Assembly: GCA_905371865.1 (NCBI GenBank)
Contig: CAJPNA010000104.1
Span: 1 to 5,480, forward strand
Source: an uncultured Carnobacterium sp.
GTDB lineage: Bacteria; Bacillota; Bacilli; Lactobacillales; Aerococcaceae
Length of the DNA stretch: 5,480 nt
Direction: 5' to 3'
A program made the position numbers and the translations under genes. Positions 1 to 5,188 of the stretch are shown piece by piece. Below the pieces are notes generated by a model. It saw nothing but the letters and a program-made list of their open reading frames with translations. It searched no databases and had not been told where the DNA came from. Position 1 is the stretch's first letter, and every line of letters begins with the position of its first letter.

Positions 1-287
1 CAGAGATGGCGTCTATTAATAATCGAGTTTATCGTACTCTCAGCTCACCAATGATTTTCGCCAAAGATAATGTGTTGACTGTACGTCCTGAAAGTGAAGA
101 AGGAATGGTCATGGCGATTGATCATTTAACTTATGATGGTAATGAGATAGAAGAGATTCAATTAAAAATTAGCAAGGAACGGATTTCATTTGCGGCTTAC
201 CGCCACACTCCATTCTGGGACCGAGTAGAAGATGCATTTATTGGTTCTCGTGAAGTGAATTGTAATGGAAGTGAGGAAGTCCGTTGA
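1..287 (+). CDS. nadK: NAD kinase, C-terminal part (5' end outside window)
   Basis: NAD kinase phosphorylates NAD+ to NADP+ in the cytosol using ATP or polyphosphate, and is the cell's source of NADP. The reading frame is open from the window edge (first full codon at position 3, Glu), so the Met at position 6 is internal, not the start. The visible 95 or so residues are the C-terminal third of a protein usually near 265 residues. They open with the family's conserved EMASINNR block, followed by an RT-x-SSP strand, an IDHL strand and an aromatic FAAYRHTPFWDRV tail, which I recognise from Bacillus PpnK. The GGDGT nucleotide-binding and catalytic motifs lie upstream and cannot be checked. The stop codon overlaps the start of the next gene, so the two are probably translationally coupled. 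The family call is firm. Confidence 0.93.
   Translation, partial: EMASINNRVYRTLSSPMIFAKDNVLTVRPESEEGMVMAIDHLTYDGNEIEEIQLKISKERISFAAYRHTPFWDRVEDAFIGSREVNCNGSEEVR
273..286 (+). promoter_or_regulatory. Ribosome-binding site and TTG start of the pseudouridine synthase gene
   Basis: GAGGAA at 273-278 lies inside the end of nadK, five bases before TTG at 284-286. That TTG shares two bases with the nadK stop codon TGA (285-287). The next in-frame ATG codons encode Met13-Met15, just ahead of the S4-like domain, and have no comparable Shine-Dalgarno at the right distance. This supports the TTG start and translational coupling. Confidence 0.7.
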
Positions 288-1177
288 TTTTAACGTGGAA
301 TTACCCATACGAGTATCCGATGATGATGCGTTCTTTTCTGCAAGAAGTAGGCATTTCAAGAACGTTTTTAGCACATGTCAAATTGCACGGAGAATTACTT
401 GTCAATGGCCGTCATGAGATTGTTTTGAAAACACTGCGTCCTGGGGATGTCCTCACAATGGTGATACCGCCGTCTGGAGAACATGAAACGGTCATTCCAA
501 GTGAAGTTCCGATAGACATTTTGTATGAAGACGAATATTTACTCATTATCAATAAGCCTGTCGGAACGGCTTCGATTCCGTCTAAGTTACATCCAGACCA
601 TTCAATGGCGAATCGCGTTAAAGGATACTATAAGAGACGTGGGTATGCGGATCAAATCACCCATGTGGTGACGCGACTTGACCGAGATACAACAGGAGTT
701 ATGATGTTTGCCAAACATCGCGTTGTACATGCGTGGATGGATCAAGCGTTGCGAGAAAAAACAATTCAAAAAAAATACTTAGCATTAGTACATGACACTT
801 CAACTCTAGAAGCGCATGGATTTATCAATGCACCTATTGGTCGTCATGAAGGCTCTATTATTAATCGTTGTGTATCAGAAGATGGAAAACCTTCCTTAAC
901 CGAATATTGGAAGAGGGAAATACTTGTTGAAGCAGAACTTGTTGAAATTTTATTACACACTGGTCGTACGCATCAGATTCGTGTTCATTTCTCGTGGCTT
1001 GGGACTCCGCTTGTGGGGGATGATTTATATGGTGGGGTTAAAGACGAACTTTTAGACCGACAAGCTTTGCATTGTCACTCACTTACTTTTATTCATCCGA
1101 TGACAAAAAAAGAACTGATAATAGAAGCTCCACTCCCTAAAGATATGAGTCAGTGGATTGAAGCGCATAAGAAGTAA
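284..1177 (+). CDS. RluA/RluD-family 23S rRNA pseudouridine synthase
   Basis: This enzyme isomerises uridine to pseudouridine in structured RNA. RluD-type members act on large-subunit rRNA, though the exact target site cannot be read from sequence. Length is 297 residues, normal for the family. Residues about 14-62 form an S4-like RNA-binding domain (FLQEVGISR, VNG and GDVLTMVIPP landmarks). The catalytic domain begins near residue 78 with DEYLLIINKPVG (83-94). The hallmark motif RLDRDTTG spans residues 131-138, with Asp133 as the predicted nucleophile; motif III is LHTGRTHQIRVH (224-235), followed by GDDLYGG (245-251). All key residues are present. The TTG start overlaps the nadK stop, and mgtE follows 17 nt after the stop, so the gene sits inside an operon. 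It resembles B. subtilis YjbO, but because RluA paralogues (RluB/C/D, YlyB, YhcT) are hard to tell apart I give no gene symbol. Confidence 0.93.
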   Translation: MILTWNYPYEYPMMMRSFLQEVGISRTFLAHVKLHGELLVNGRHEIVLKTLRPGDVLTMVIPPSGEHETVIPSEVPIDILYEDEYLLIINKPVGTASIPSKLHPDHSMANRVKGYYKRRGYADQITHVVTRLDRDTTGVMMFAKHRVVHAWMDQALREKTIQKKYLALVHDTSTLEAHGFINAPIGRHEGSIINRCVSEDGKPSLTEYWKREILVEAELVEILLHTGRTHQIRVHFSWLGTPLVGDDLYGGVKDELLDRQALHCHSLTFIHPMTKKELIIEAPLPKDMSQWIEAHKK

Positions 1178-1194
1178 AGAGAGGAGAATCATCA

Positions 1195-2562
1195 TTGAGC
1201 GAAATTGTTTATGAATTTGAAGATATTTTAGAACAAATTCAACATACTTTAGCAACAGAAGATAAACAGCAATTCAGAGAAATCTTCTTTGAAAACCATA
1301 CTTACGACCAGGCACAGCTTTACTTGAGTTTGACCTTAGAAGAGAGAAAGCTGGCTTACCAATATTTAACTCCTGAAGAGATGGCAATGGTGTTCGAGCT
1401 ACTAGAAGAAGACGTAGAAGACGTGGAAGAGTATTTAAATGAAATGGACGAAGCCTATGCCTCACGAATGCTTGCGGAAATGTATTCTGATAATGCGGTA
1501 GACGTGTTAAAGCAAGTAGGGGAAGAAAATGTCCGTACATACTTACGCTTGATGCCACATAAAACGGCAAGTGAACTCCGTCAATTATTGAACTACGAAG
1601 ATGAAACAGCAGGTGCGATGATGACGACGGAATTTATCGCCGTGCATGAATCTGATACATTAAAAACAGCGATGGCGACGGTTAAACGATTTGCTGAAGA
1701 TGCTGAAACTATCTACTATGTGTATGTTACTGACGATGAGAATCATTTAACCGGGATTCTTACATTGAAAGACTTAATCGTGAAACCTGATGAAAAGCTC
1801 GTCAAAGATATTATGATAGACCGTGTCGTAACGGTGCATGTAAATGATGCGCAAGAAGAAGTAGCACAAACGATTAAAGACTACGATTTCCTTGCTATTC
1901 CGGTTGTTGATGATACGAATACGCTAGTCGGGATAATCACAGTCGATGATGCCCTAGACGTTATCGAAGAAGAAGCGACTAGTGACTATTCAGGTCTGGC
2001 TGGGGTAAACGTTGATGAAGCACACCAAGGCGTGTGGGCAGGCATTGTCAATCGCTTGCCAGGGATTATGACTCTTCTCATTATGGGAACAGTGACAGCA
2101 TTCCTGTTCAGACATTATGAGCCGCTGATTCAACAAGCAAGTATCTTTGCAATCTTTATTACATTAATTACTGGTACTGCTGGTAATACAGGGACACAAT
2201 CTCTTGCAGTTGCGATTCGTAAGATTGGGCTTCATGAGGAAGAGCAGTCTTTTTGGAAAGTCCTCGTGCAAGAAGGGACGACAGGTCTAGGAATCGGATT
2301 GATTTCTGGGGTAGTTGTGTTTGGAATTGTGAGTCTATGGCAAGGGAATATTGTACTTGGTGGCATTATCGGTTTTGCGATGTTTGCTTCGATTTTCGTT
2401 GCTGCATTAACAGGGACTTGTATTCCGTTCTTATTAGATAAATTTAACTTTGATCCTTCAATTGCCAGTGGACCATTCATTACCACTGTTAACGATTTAA
2501 CAACTGTATTTGTTTATTTCACGATTGTAAGTCAATTTATCTCGGTGTATTTAGTAAAATAG
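1195..2562 (+). CDS. mgtE: Magnesium channel/transporter MgtE
   Basis: MgtE is a homodimeric, Mg2+-gated inner-membrane channel for magnesium uptake. Length is 455 residues, typical for the family. The N domain (about 1-135) is helical and very acidic, with clusters such as LLEEDVEDVEEYL (69-81). Two CBS domains follow (about 143-197 and 207-260), then the connecting helix and the membrane domain from RLPG (287-290). Five hydrophobic segments are visible at about 289-305, 313-340, 362-382, 386-412 and 427-453. Conserved signatures include GTAGNTGTQS (327-336) in TM2 and SGPFITTVNDLTTVFVYF (425-442) in TM5, whose Asp434 aligns with the pore Mg2+-binding Asp of Thermus MgtE. The start is TTG at 1195 with GAGGAG at 1181-1186, eight bases upstream. 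There is no room for an M-box riboswitch directly upstream, so any Mg2+ control is post-translational through the N/CBS domains or acts at the operon promoter outside the window. Confidence 0.96.
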   Translation: MSEIVYEFEDILEQIQHTLATEDKQQFREIFFENHTYDQAQLYLSLTLEERKLAYQYLTPEEMAMVFELLEEDVEDVEEYLNEMDEAYASRMLAEMYSDNAVDVLKQVGEENVRTYLRLMPHKTASELRQLLNYEDETAGAMMTTEFIAVHESDTLKTAMATVKRFAEDAETIYYVYVTDDENHLTGILTLKDLIVKPDEKLVKDIMIDRVVTVHVNDAQEEVAQTIKDYDFLAIPVVDDTNTLVGIITVDDALDVIEEEATSDYSGLAGVNVDEAHQGVWAGIVNRLPGIMTLLIMGTVTAFLFRHYEPLIQQASIFAIFITLITGTAGNTGTQSLAVAIRKIGLHEEEQSFWKVLVQEGTTGLGIGLISGVVVFGIVSLWQGNIVLGGIIGFAMFASIFVAALTGTCIPFLLDKFNFDPSIASGPFITTVNDLTTVFVYFTIVSQFISVYLVK

Positions 2563-2569
2563 AAGATGA

Positions 2570-2603
2570 TATAGCATATAAACAATATCGTTTATATGCT
2601 ATA
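2570..2603 (+). terminator. Perfect 14-bp AT-rich hairpin after mgtE, possible weak terminator
   Basis: Bases 2570-2583 pair perfectly with 2590-2603 around a six-base loop, starting eight bases after the mgtE stop. The stem is mostly A-T and the 3' flank (AATTTCATT) is a poor U-tract, so termination would be inefficient. It may instead protect the 3' end of the mRNA. A second hairpin, 2602-2609 with 2613-2620 (8 bp, loop TTC), overlaps its right arm and could compete with it. Confidence 0.5.
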
Positions 2604-2629
2604 ATTTCATTCTGAAATTAAATAGGCTG

Positions 2630-2861
2630 ACTACCTATCTCTGGCGTGGAAAGTTAGAATATGTAACTGAAAAAAAGAGAATCCTATGTATTCGAAAGCT
2701 TTATCAGATGAAATCATTCATCTTTTTACATGAATGAATAAAATTAAATTTTTTAGAAATATTGCTCCCAAATTAACATCTTCTGAAACAAATGTAAGAA
2801 AAAAGGATATCCCTGGGGATATCCTTTTGTTTTGTTGAAGTTCCGTTAAAGGATAGGTAGT
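2630..2861. repeat. 10-bp inverted repeat arms about 210 bp apart
   Basis: ACTACCTATC at 2630-2639 has an exact inverted copy, GATAGGTAGT, at 2852-2861. The arms bracket the strong terminator. Such spacing could be the ends of a small non-autonomous element, but no target-site duplication is evident and a 10-bp match in a gap this size can occur by chance. Confidence 0.25.
2801..2828 (+). terminator. Strong rho-independent terminator, probably bidirectional
   Basis: Bases 2801-2812 pair perfectly with 2817-2828 (12 bp) around the tetraloop CTGG. The right arm ends in TTTT and continues GTTTTG; the left arm is preceded by AAs that form a six-T tract on the other strand. It can therefore end transcripts from mgtE on the + strand and from the HAD phosphatase gene on the - strand, as expected between convergent genes. 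It is about 240 nt from the mgtE stop and 170 nt from the phosphatase stop. Confidence 0.88.
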
Positions 2862-2897
2862 AGTTGATCTCGAAAAAGCAGAAGTTCAAGCATCTCG

Positions 2898-2983
2898 AGT
2901 TTAGTCCGCGTAGTCTTTCAGATCGCTTATGGCTAAACTATGAATCTTTAGCTAATATTCTCACTGCCAATGTTAGCTAGACT
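2898..2983. repeat. Cluster of overlapping inverted repeats, alternative hairpins
   Basis: AGTTTAGTC at 2898-2906 pairs with GGCTAAACT at 2931-2939 (9 bp, one G-T). GCTAAA within the same right arm (2932-2937) can instead pair with TTTAGC at 2947-2952, and that segment can also pair imperfectly with TTAGCTAGA at 2973-2981. The pairings exclude each other. None has a T-tract, so this is not a standard terminator. On the - strand it is the 3' untranslated region of the phosphatase gene. Confidence 0.35.
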
Positions 2984-2997
2984 ACTTTTCTCACATC

Positions 2998-3807
2998 CTA
3001 TAATTTAAAGTAATCTTGCAAATACTTCGCTAATCCATTTTGGTCATTGGTGAATGGAGTAATGGCATTAGCCACATTTTTCAATTCATCAATACCGTTT
3101 TTCATCGCAACGCCGTGACCTGCGTATTGAATCATTTCCATATCATTGTCCTCATCACCAAAGGCAAGAATGTCCTTTTGATGAATATCATAATAACGAG
3201 AAAGATGTTCAACGGCCTTTGCTTTATGGATGCCGCTTGTAATCACCTCTAGACAAGGGTAACTTCCACCCCAAGTTCTAACTTCAATACCATTATTGTA
3301 ACGATGTAAAATTTTTTTCTTGATTTCAGATTGTAATTCTAAGTCAGAGAATAACGCTACCGCTGTTGGCTTTTCTTTTAATTTAGTTGTTGGATGAATC
3401 AATAATGGTTTCTGGTCTTTTGGATAATATGGACAATCGGGCAGCTCTGTAATATTTGAATACATCAATTCAGTTCCTTCAACCATCAAATAATCCACTG
3501 GTAGAGTCTTGTTAAAAGCAACTAAGTCTAAAACAAGTTCAGTATCCAATGTGATATGATAGCGTCCATCCCATTCTGGCTTGCTTGGAATATGACAGAG
3601 GGCACCATTGAAATTCACAATAGGACCTCCAAGATTCAATTGGTTGTATATTTCTTTTGAGCTACGATAAGGACGACCGGTAACAATAGCAACTTTATGA
3701 CCTAGTTTTTGAACAGCATGAAGAGTGTCAATCGTTTCTTGTGTTAGTTCAGAATTTGCGTTTAAAGTAGTTCCATCTAAATCGATGGCAATTAATTTTT
3801 GGTTCAT
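2998..3807 (-). CDS. Cof-type HAD-IIB family phosphatase (YitU-like)
   Basis: This is a soluble, Mg2+-dependent HAD-superfamily phosphatase, probably acting on a small phosphorylated metabolite. Length is 269 residues from the chosen start, normal for Cof proteins. Motif I is DLDGTTLN (residues 9-16, nucleophile Asp9, acid/base Asp11), motif II is VTGR (42-45), the motif III Lys is likely Lys195 in SGIHKAKA, and motif IV is GDEDNDMEM (217-225). The C2 cap lies between motifs II and III. All catalytic residues are present. In B. subtilis some Cof-like enzymes, including YitU as I recall, dephosphorylate the riboflavin precursor 5-amino-6-ribitylamino-uracil phosphate; substrate specificity cannot be inferred here. 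The gene faces away from the hydrolase/Fe-S operon. A longer frame starting at 3822 exists, but its first codons are the ribosome-binding site itself. Confidence 0.92.
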   Translation of the reverse strand: MNQKLIAIDLDGTTLNANSELTQETIDTLHAVQKLGHKVAIVTGRPYRSSKEIYNQLNLGGPIVNFNGALCHIPSKPEWDGRYHITLDTELVLDLVAFNKTLPVDYLMVEGTELMYSNITELPDCPYYPKDQKPLLIHPTTKLKEKPTAVALFSDLELQSEIKKKILHRYNNGIEVRTWGGSYPCLEVITSGIHKAKAVEHLSRYYDIHQKDILAFGDEDNDMEMIQYAGHGVAMKNGIDELKNVANAITPFTNDQNGLAKYLQDYFKL

Positions 3808-3819
3808 AAATACTCCTTT
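3805..3819 (-). promoter_or_regulatory. Ribosome-binding site fixing the HAD phosphatase start
   Basis: On the - strand AAAGGAG (3819-3813) lies five bases before ATG at 3807-3805. An upstream in-frame ATG at 3822-3820 would make this Shine-Dalgarno part of the coding sequence (it would read as Lys-Gly-Val) and has no good site of its own. The protein therefore begins MNQKLIAIDLDGT, as usual for Cof proteins. Confidence 0.85.
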
Positions 3820-3845
3820 CAAATAGGGTTATGTAAATTGGAAAC

Positions 3846-3874
3846 TTGAGGTTAAAGTTTCATTTTAGTATAAT
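3846..3874 (+). promoter_or_regulatory. Sigma-A-type promoter of the hydrolase/Fe-S assembly operon
   Basis: TTGAGG at 3846-3851 (4 of 6 consensus bases) and a perfect TATAAT at 3869-3874 are separated by the ideal 17 bp. Transcription would start near 3881, giving a leader of about 45 nt to the ATG at 3926. No riboswitch-sized leader is possible. The - strand of the same interval carries TATTAT and TATACT, so a divergent promoter for the phosphatase may overlap it. Confidence 0.8.
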
Positions 3875-3925
3875 ATCTGTATAAGTGTACCATATTTTCA
3901 ATAAAATAAGAAGAAAGAGGAAGTT

Positions 3926-4687
3926 ATGATTCAAATTGATTATCGTGAAGTAAATGGAATTCCATACGCTGAAGTGGTGGATGCATCCTTAAAAGACCAA
4001 GTTCTTCCAATCGTTGTGTTCTATCATGGTTGGACTGGTAGTAAAGACCGTGTTGTAACAATTGGAGTCGAACTCGCTAAGCGAGGTATGCGTGCGATTT
4101 TACCAGATCAACTGTTACATGGAGACCGAGGTGCGCGTCTGATTGGAGGAGAAATCTGGGAAATTGTGGCTAATAATATTAAAGAACTTCCTATTCTGAA
4201 AGAAGAGTTGAGACAGCGTGGGCTCTTAGACGAGGCGAGGTTTGGTGTATCTGGTTTAAGTATGGGTGGTATTTCAACATATGCTTTGTTCAATCAATAT
4301 TCAGATATTACAGCAGCAGCGAGTTTAATGGGAAATGCGGATCCTGCTCGTTTTGCTAAATGGACAATTTCATCGGTTTGGATGACAGGAGCAACGCAGG
4401 AGCAATGTGAAGCATTAGAAGCAGAAATTGAAAAGAACAAAGCCTTCTTAGATGCAATGGCGCTTGCAAAACATCCAAAACATATTAATAATCGTCCATT
4501 ATTCTTATGGCATGGAACAGCGGATGATAAAGTGGCGTATGAATTAAATAAAGAATTTTTTGAAACGATTAAAGATGAAGCATACGCGAAAAATGTAGAA
4601 TGGCATGAAACACCAGGTGAAGGGCATCGTGTACCACACCAAGCGTTTGAAGCCGTTGCAGACTTTTTCCAAAAAGTATTTCAATAG
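3926..4687 (+). CDS. yitV: Alpha/beta-hydrolase, prolyl-oligopeptidase/dienelactone-hydrolase-like esterase (YitV-like)
   Basis: This is a cytosolic serine hydrolase of 253 residues with no signal peptide. The oxyanion-hole region is FYHGWTGSKD (32-41). The nucleophile elbow is GLSMGG (110-115), with Ser112 as the predicted nucleophile. The acid is Asp200 or Asp201 in WHGTADDKV (195-203), and the base is His234 in GEGHRV (231-236), so the triad is complete. A helical insertion at about 138-185, rich in Ala, Glu and Lys, forms the cap. The natural substrate is unknown; carboxylester hydrolysis is the safest guess. The start ATG is preceded by AGAGGAAG at 3916-3923. The gene is first in an operon with the DUF59 protein 11 nt downstream, the same pairing as yitV-yitW in Bacillus. 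Family membership is clear; the symbol rests on similarity and neighbourhood recalled from memory. Confidence 0.88.
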   Translation: MIQIDYREVNGIPYAEVVDASLKDQVLPIVVFYHGWTGSKDRVVTIGVELAKRGMRAILPDQLLHGDRGARLIGGEIWEIVANNIKELPILKEELRQRGLLDEARFGVSGLSMGGISTYALFNQYSDITAAASLMGNADPARFAKWTISSVWMTGATQEQCEALEAEIEKNKAFLDAMALAKHPKHINNRPLFLWHGTADDKVAYELNKEFFETIKDEAYAKNVEWHETPGEGHRVPHQAFEAVADFFQKVFQ

Positions 4688-4698
4688 GAGAGAAGAAG

Positions 4699-5028
4699 AT
4701 GACAGAAGAAAATAAAAATGCTGCAGAAGCAATGCAAGAGAAGATTTTAGAAGCGTTGGAGACAGTGATTGACCCAGAGCTTGGAATTGATATTGTAAAC
4801 CTAGGATTGATTTACGGAGTGGACTTAAATGAAGAAGGCCATTGTAAAGTGGATATGACCCTTACAACGATGGGTTGTCCACTAGCAGATATTATTACAG
4901 ATGAGATTCATCGCGCATTAGCAGAGATTGAAGAAGTGAAGACAATCGATGTGAAATTGGTTTGGTATCCAGCATGGAGCCCAGATAGAATGTCACGCTA
5001 TGCAAGAATTGCGTTAGGTATTCGATAA
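4699..5028 (+). CDS. yitW: DUF59/MIP18-family Fe-S cluster assembly factor (YitW/SufT-like)
   Basis: This small cytosolic protein of 109 residues belongs to the MIP18/PaaD/SufT group, which helps mature iron-sulfur proteins. The signature DPELGIDIVNLGLIYGV spans residues 25-41, and the conserved TTMGCP (57-62) carries the invariant Cys60 thought to bind metal or cluster. The C-terminal WYPAWSPDRMS (89-99) is also typical. It is a stand-alone domain, not fused to an ApbC/Mrp ATPase. AGGAGAGAAG just upstream of the ATG is the ribosome-binding site and lies in the 11-nt gap after the hydrolase stop, so the genes are co-transcribed. No sufBCDSU genes are in the window. A terminator begins four bases after the stop, making this the last gene of the operon. 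I am sure of the family; its particular client proteins are not known. Confidence 0.93.
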   Translation: MTEENKNAAEAMQEKILEALETVIDPELGIDIVNLGLIYGVDLNEEGHCKVDMTLTTMGCPLADIITDEIHRALAEIEEVKTIDVKLVWYPAWSPDRMSRYARIALGIR

Positions 5029-5031
5029 GAC

Positions 5032-5059
5032 AAAATCCCCACGGATGTGGGGATTTTTT
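5032..5059 (+). terminator. Rho-independent terminator of the hydrolase/Fe-S operon
   Basis: Bases 5032-5042 pair with 5047-5057 (11 bp, with a CCCC/GGGG core) around a GGAT loop. The right arm ends in six Ts (5054-5059). It starts four bases after the stop codon of the DUF59 gene, the textbook position. The A-run on the left arm gives some bidirectional capacity. Confidence 0.93.
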
Positions 5060-5071
5060 GTGCAAAGTGAA

Positions 5072-5083
5072 GTCAATTTTGAC
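5072..5083. promoter_or_regulatory. Small palindrome GTCAA-TT-TTGAC upstream of the last gene
   Basis: Two 5-bp half-sites flank a 2-bp centre, about 65 bp before the candidate -10 of the last gene. It could be an operator. The TTGAC arm also reads as a -35 (TTGACA at 5079-5084), but no -10 lies 16-18 bp downstream. Weakly supported. Confidence 0.2.
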
Positions 5084-5149
5084 ATTATAAAAAGTATACA
5101 TTTTCTTGCTAAAAATAATAAAAATGTGATTTATCTTTGAATTTTAATG

Positions 5150-5158
5150 TGATATACT
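5150..5158 (+). promoter_or_regulatory. Extended -10 promoter of the last gene
   Basis: TGA-TATACT at 5150-5158 matches an extended -10 (TG-N-TATAAT, 5 of 6 in the hexamer). The -35 position 17 bp upstream (TTTATC, 5130-5135) is poor, which extended -10 promoters tolerate. Transcription would begin near 5165 with a leader of about 25 nt. A second possibility pairs TTGAAT (5137-5142) with TATATT (5162-5167) at a 19-bp spacing. Confidence 0.55.
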
Positions 5159-5188
5159 GAATATATTCTAAAGACGAGGAGATAAGTT

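Larger units (their letters stand above)
2563..2997. other. Convergent intergenic region without a convincing gene
   Basis: This 435-nt gap lies between the 3' ends of mgtE (+) and the HAD phosphatase (-). I see no reading frame with both a good ribosome-binding site and family-like sequence. It holds the hairpin after mgtE, an 8-bp hairpin at 2714-2737 (loop CTTTTTAC), the strong terminator at 2801-2828, and overlapping inverted repeats at 2898-2983. The part from about 2840 to 2997 is by eye less AT-rich than the part before it, which could mean a decayed gene, a dispersed repeat or a structured RNA. None of these can be proved from the window. Confidence 0.7.

Noticed and set aside
1178..1194. 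Possible Mg2+-sensing M-box riboswitch before mgtE.
   Set aside because: Only 17 nt separate the preceding gene from mgtE, just enough for a ribosome-binding site. An M-box needs well over 100 nt of leader.
1274..1570. A 98-codon - strand open frame inside mgtE.
   Set aside because: It is a shadow of the mgtE coding sequence, with low-complexity Leu/Arg composition and no family resemblance. The + strand frame is a complete MgtE.
2232..2486. Overlapping open frames on both strands within the mgtE membrane-domain coding region.
   Set aside because: They are out of frame with a clearly conserved membrane domain and show no recognisable domain or ribosome-binding site.
2846..2893. A 15-codon - strand frame rich in leucine (MLELLLFRDQLLPIL), followed by the terminator hairpin, like a leader peptide.
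   Set aside because: It has no convincing Shine-Dalgarno or promoter, and it lies downstream of the phosphatase gene with no biosynthetic operon after the terminator, so an attenuation leader makes no sense there.
3807..3822. Longer N-terminus (MKGVF...) for the HAD phosphatase.
   Set aside because: The extra codons consist of the AAAGGAG ribosome-binding site for the ATG at 3807, and Cof proteins usually begin just before the DxDGT motif.
5079..5100. TTGACA (5079-5084) with TATACA (5095-5100) as a promoter.
   Set aside because: The spacing is only 10 bp, far below the 16-18 bp required. The extended -10 at 5150-5158 is better placed.
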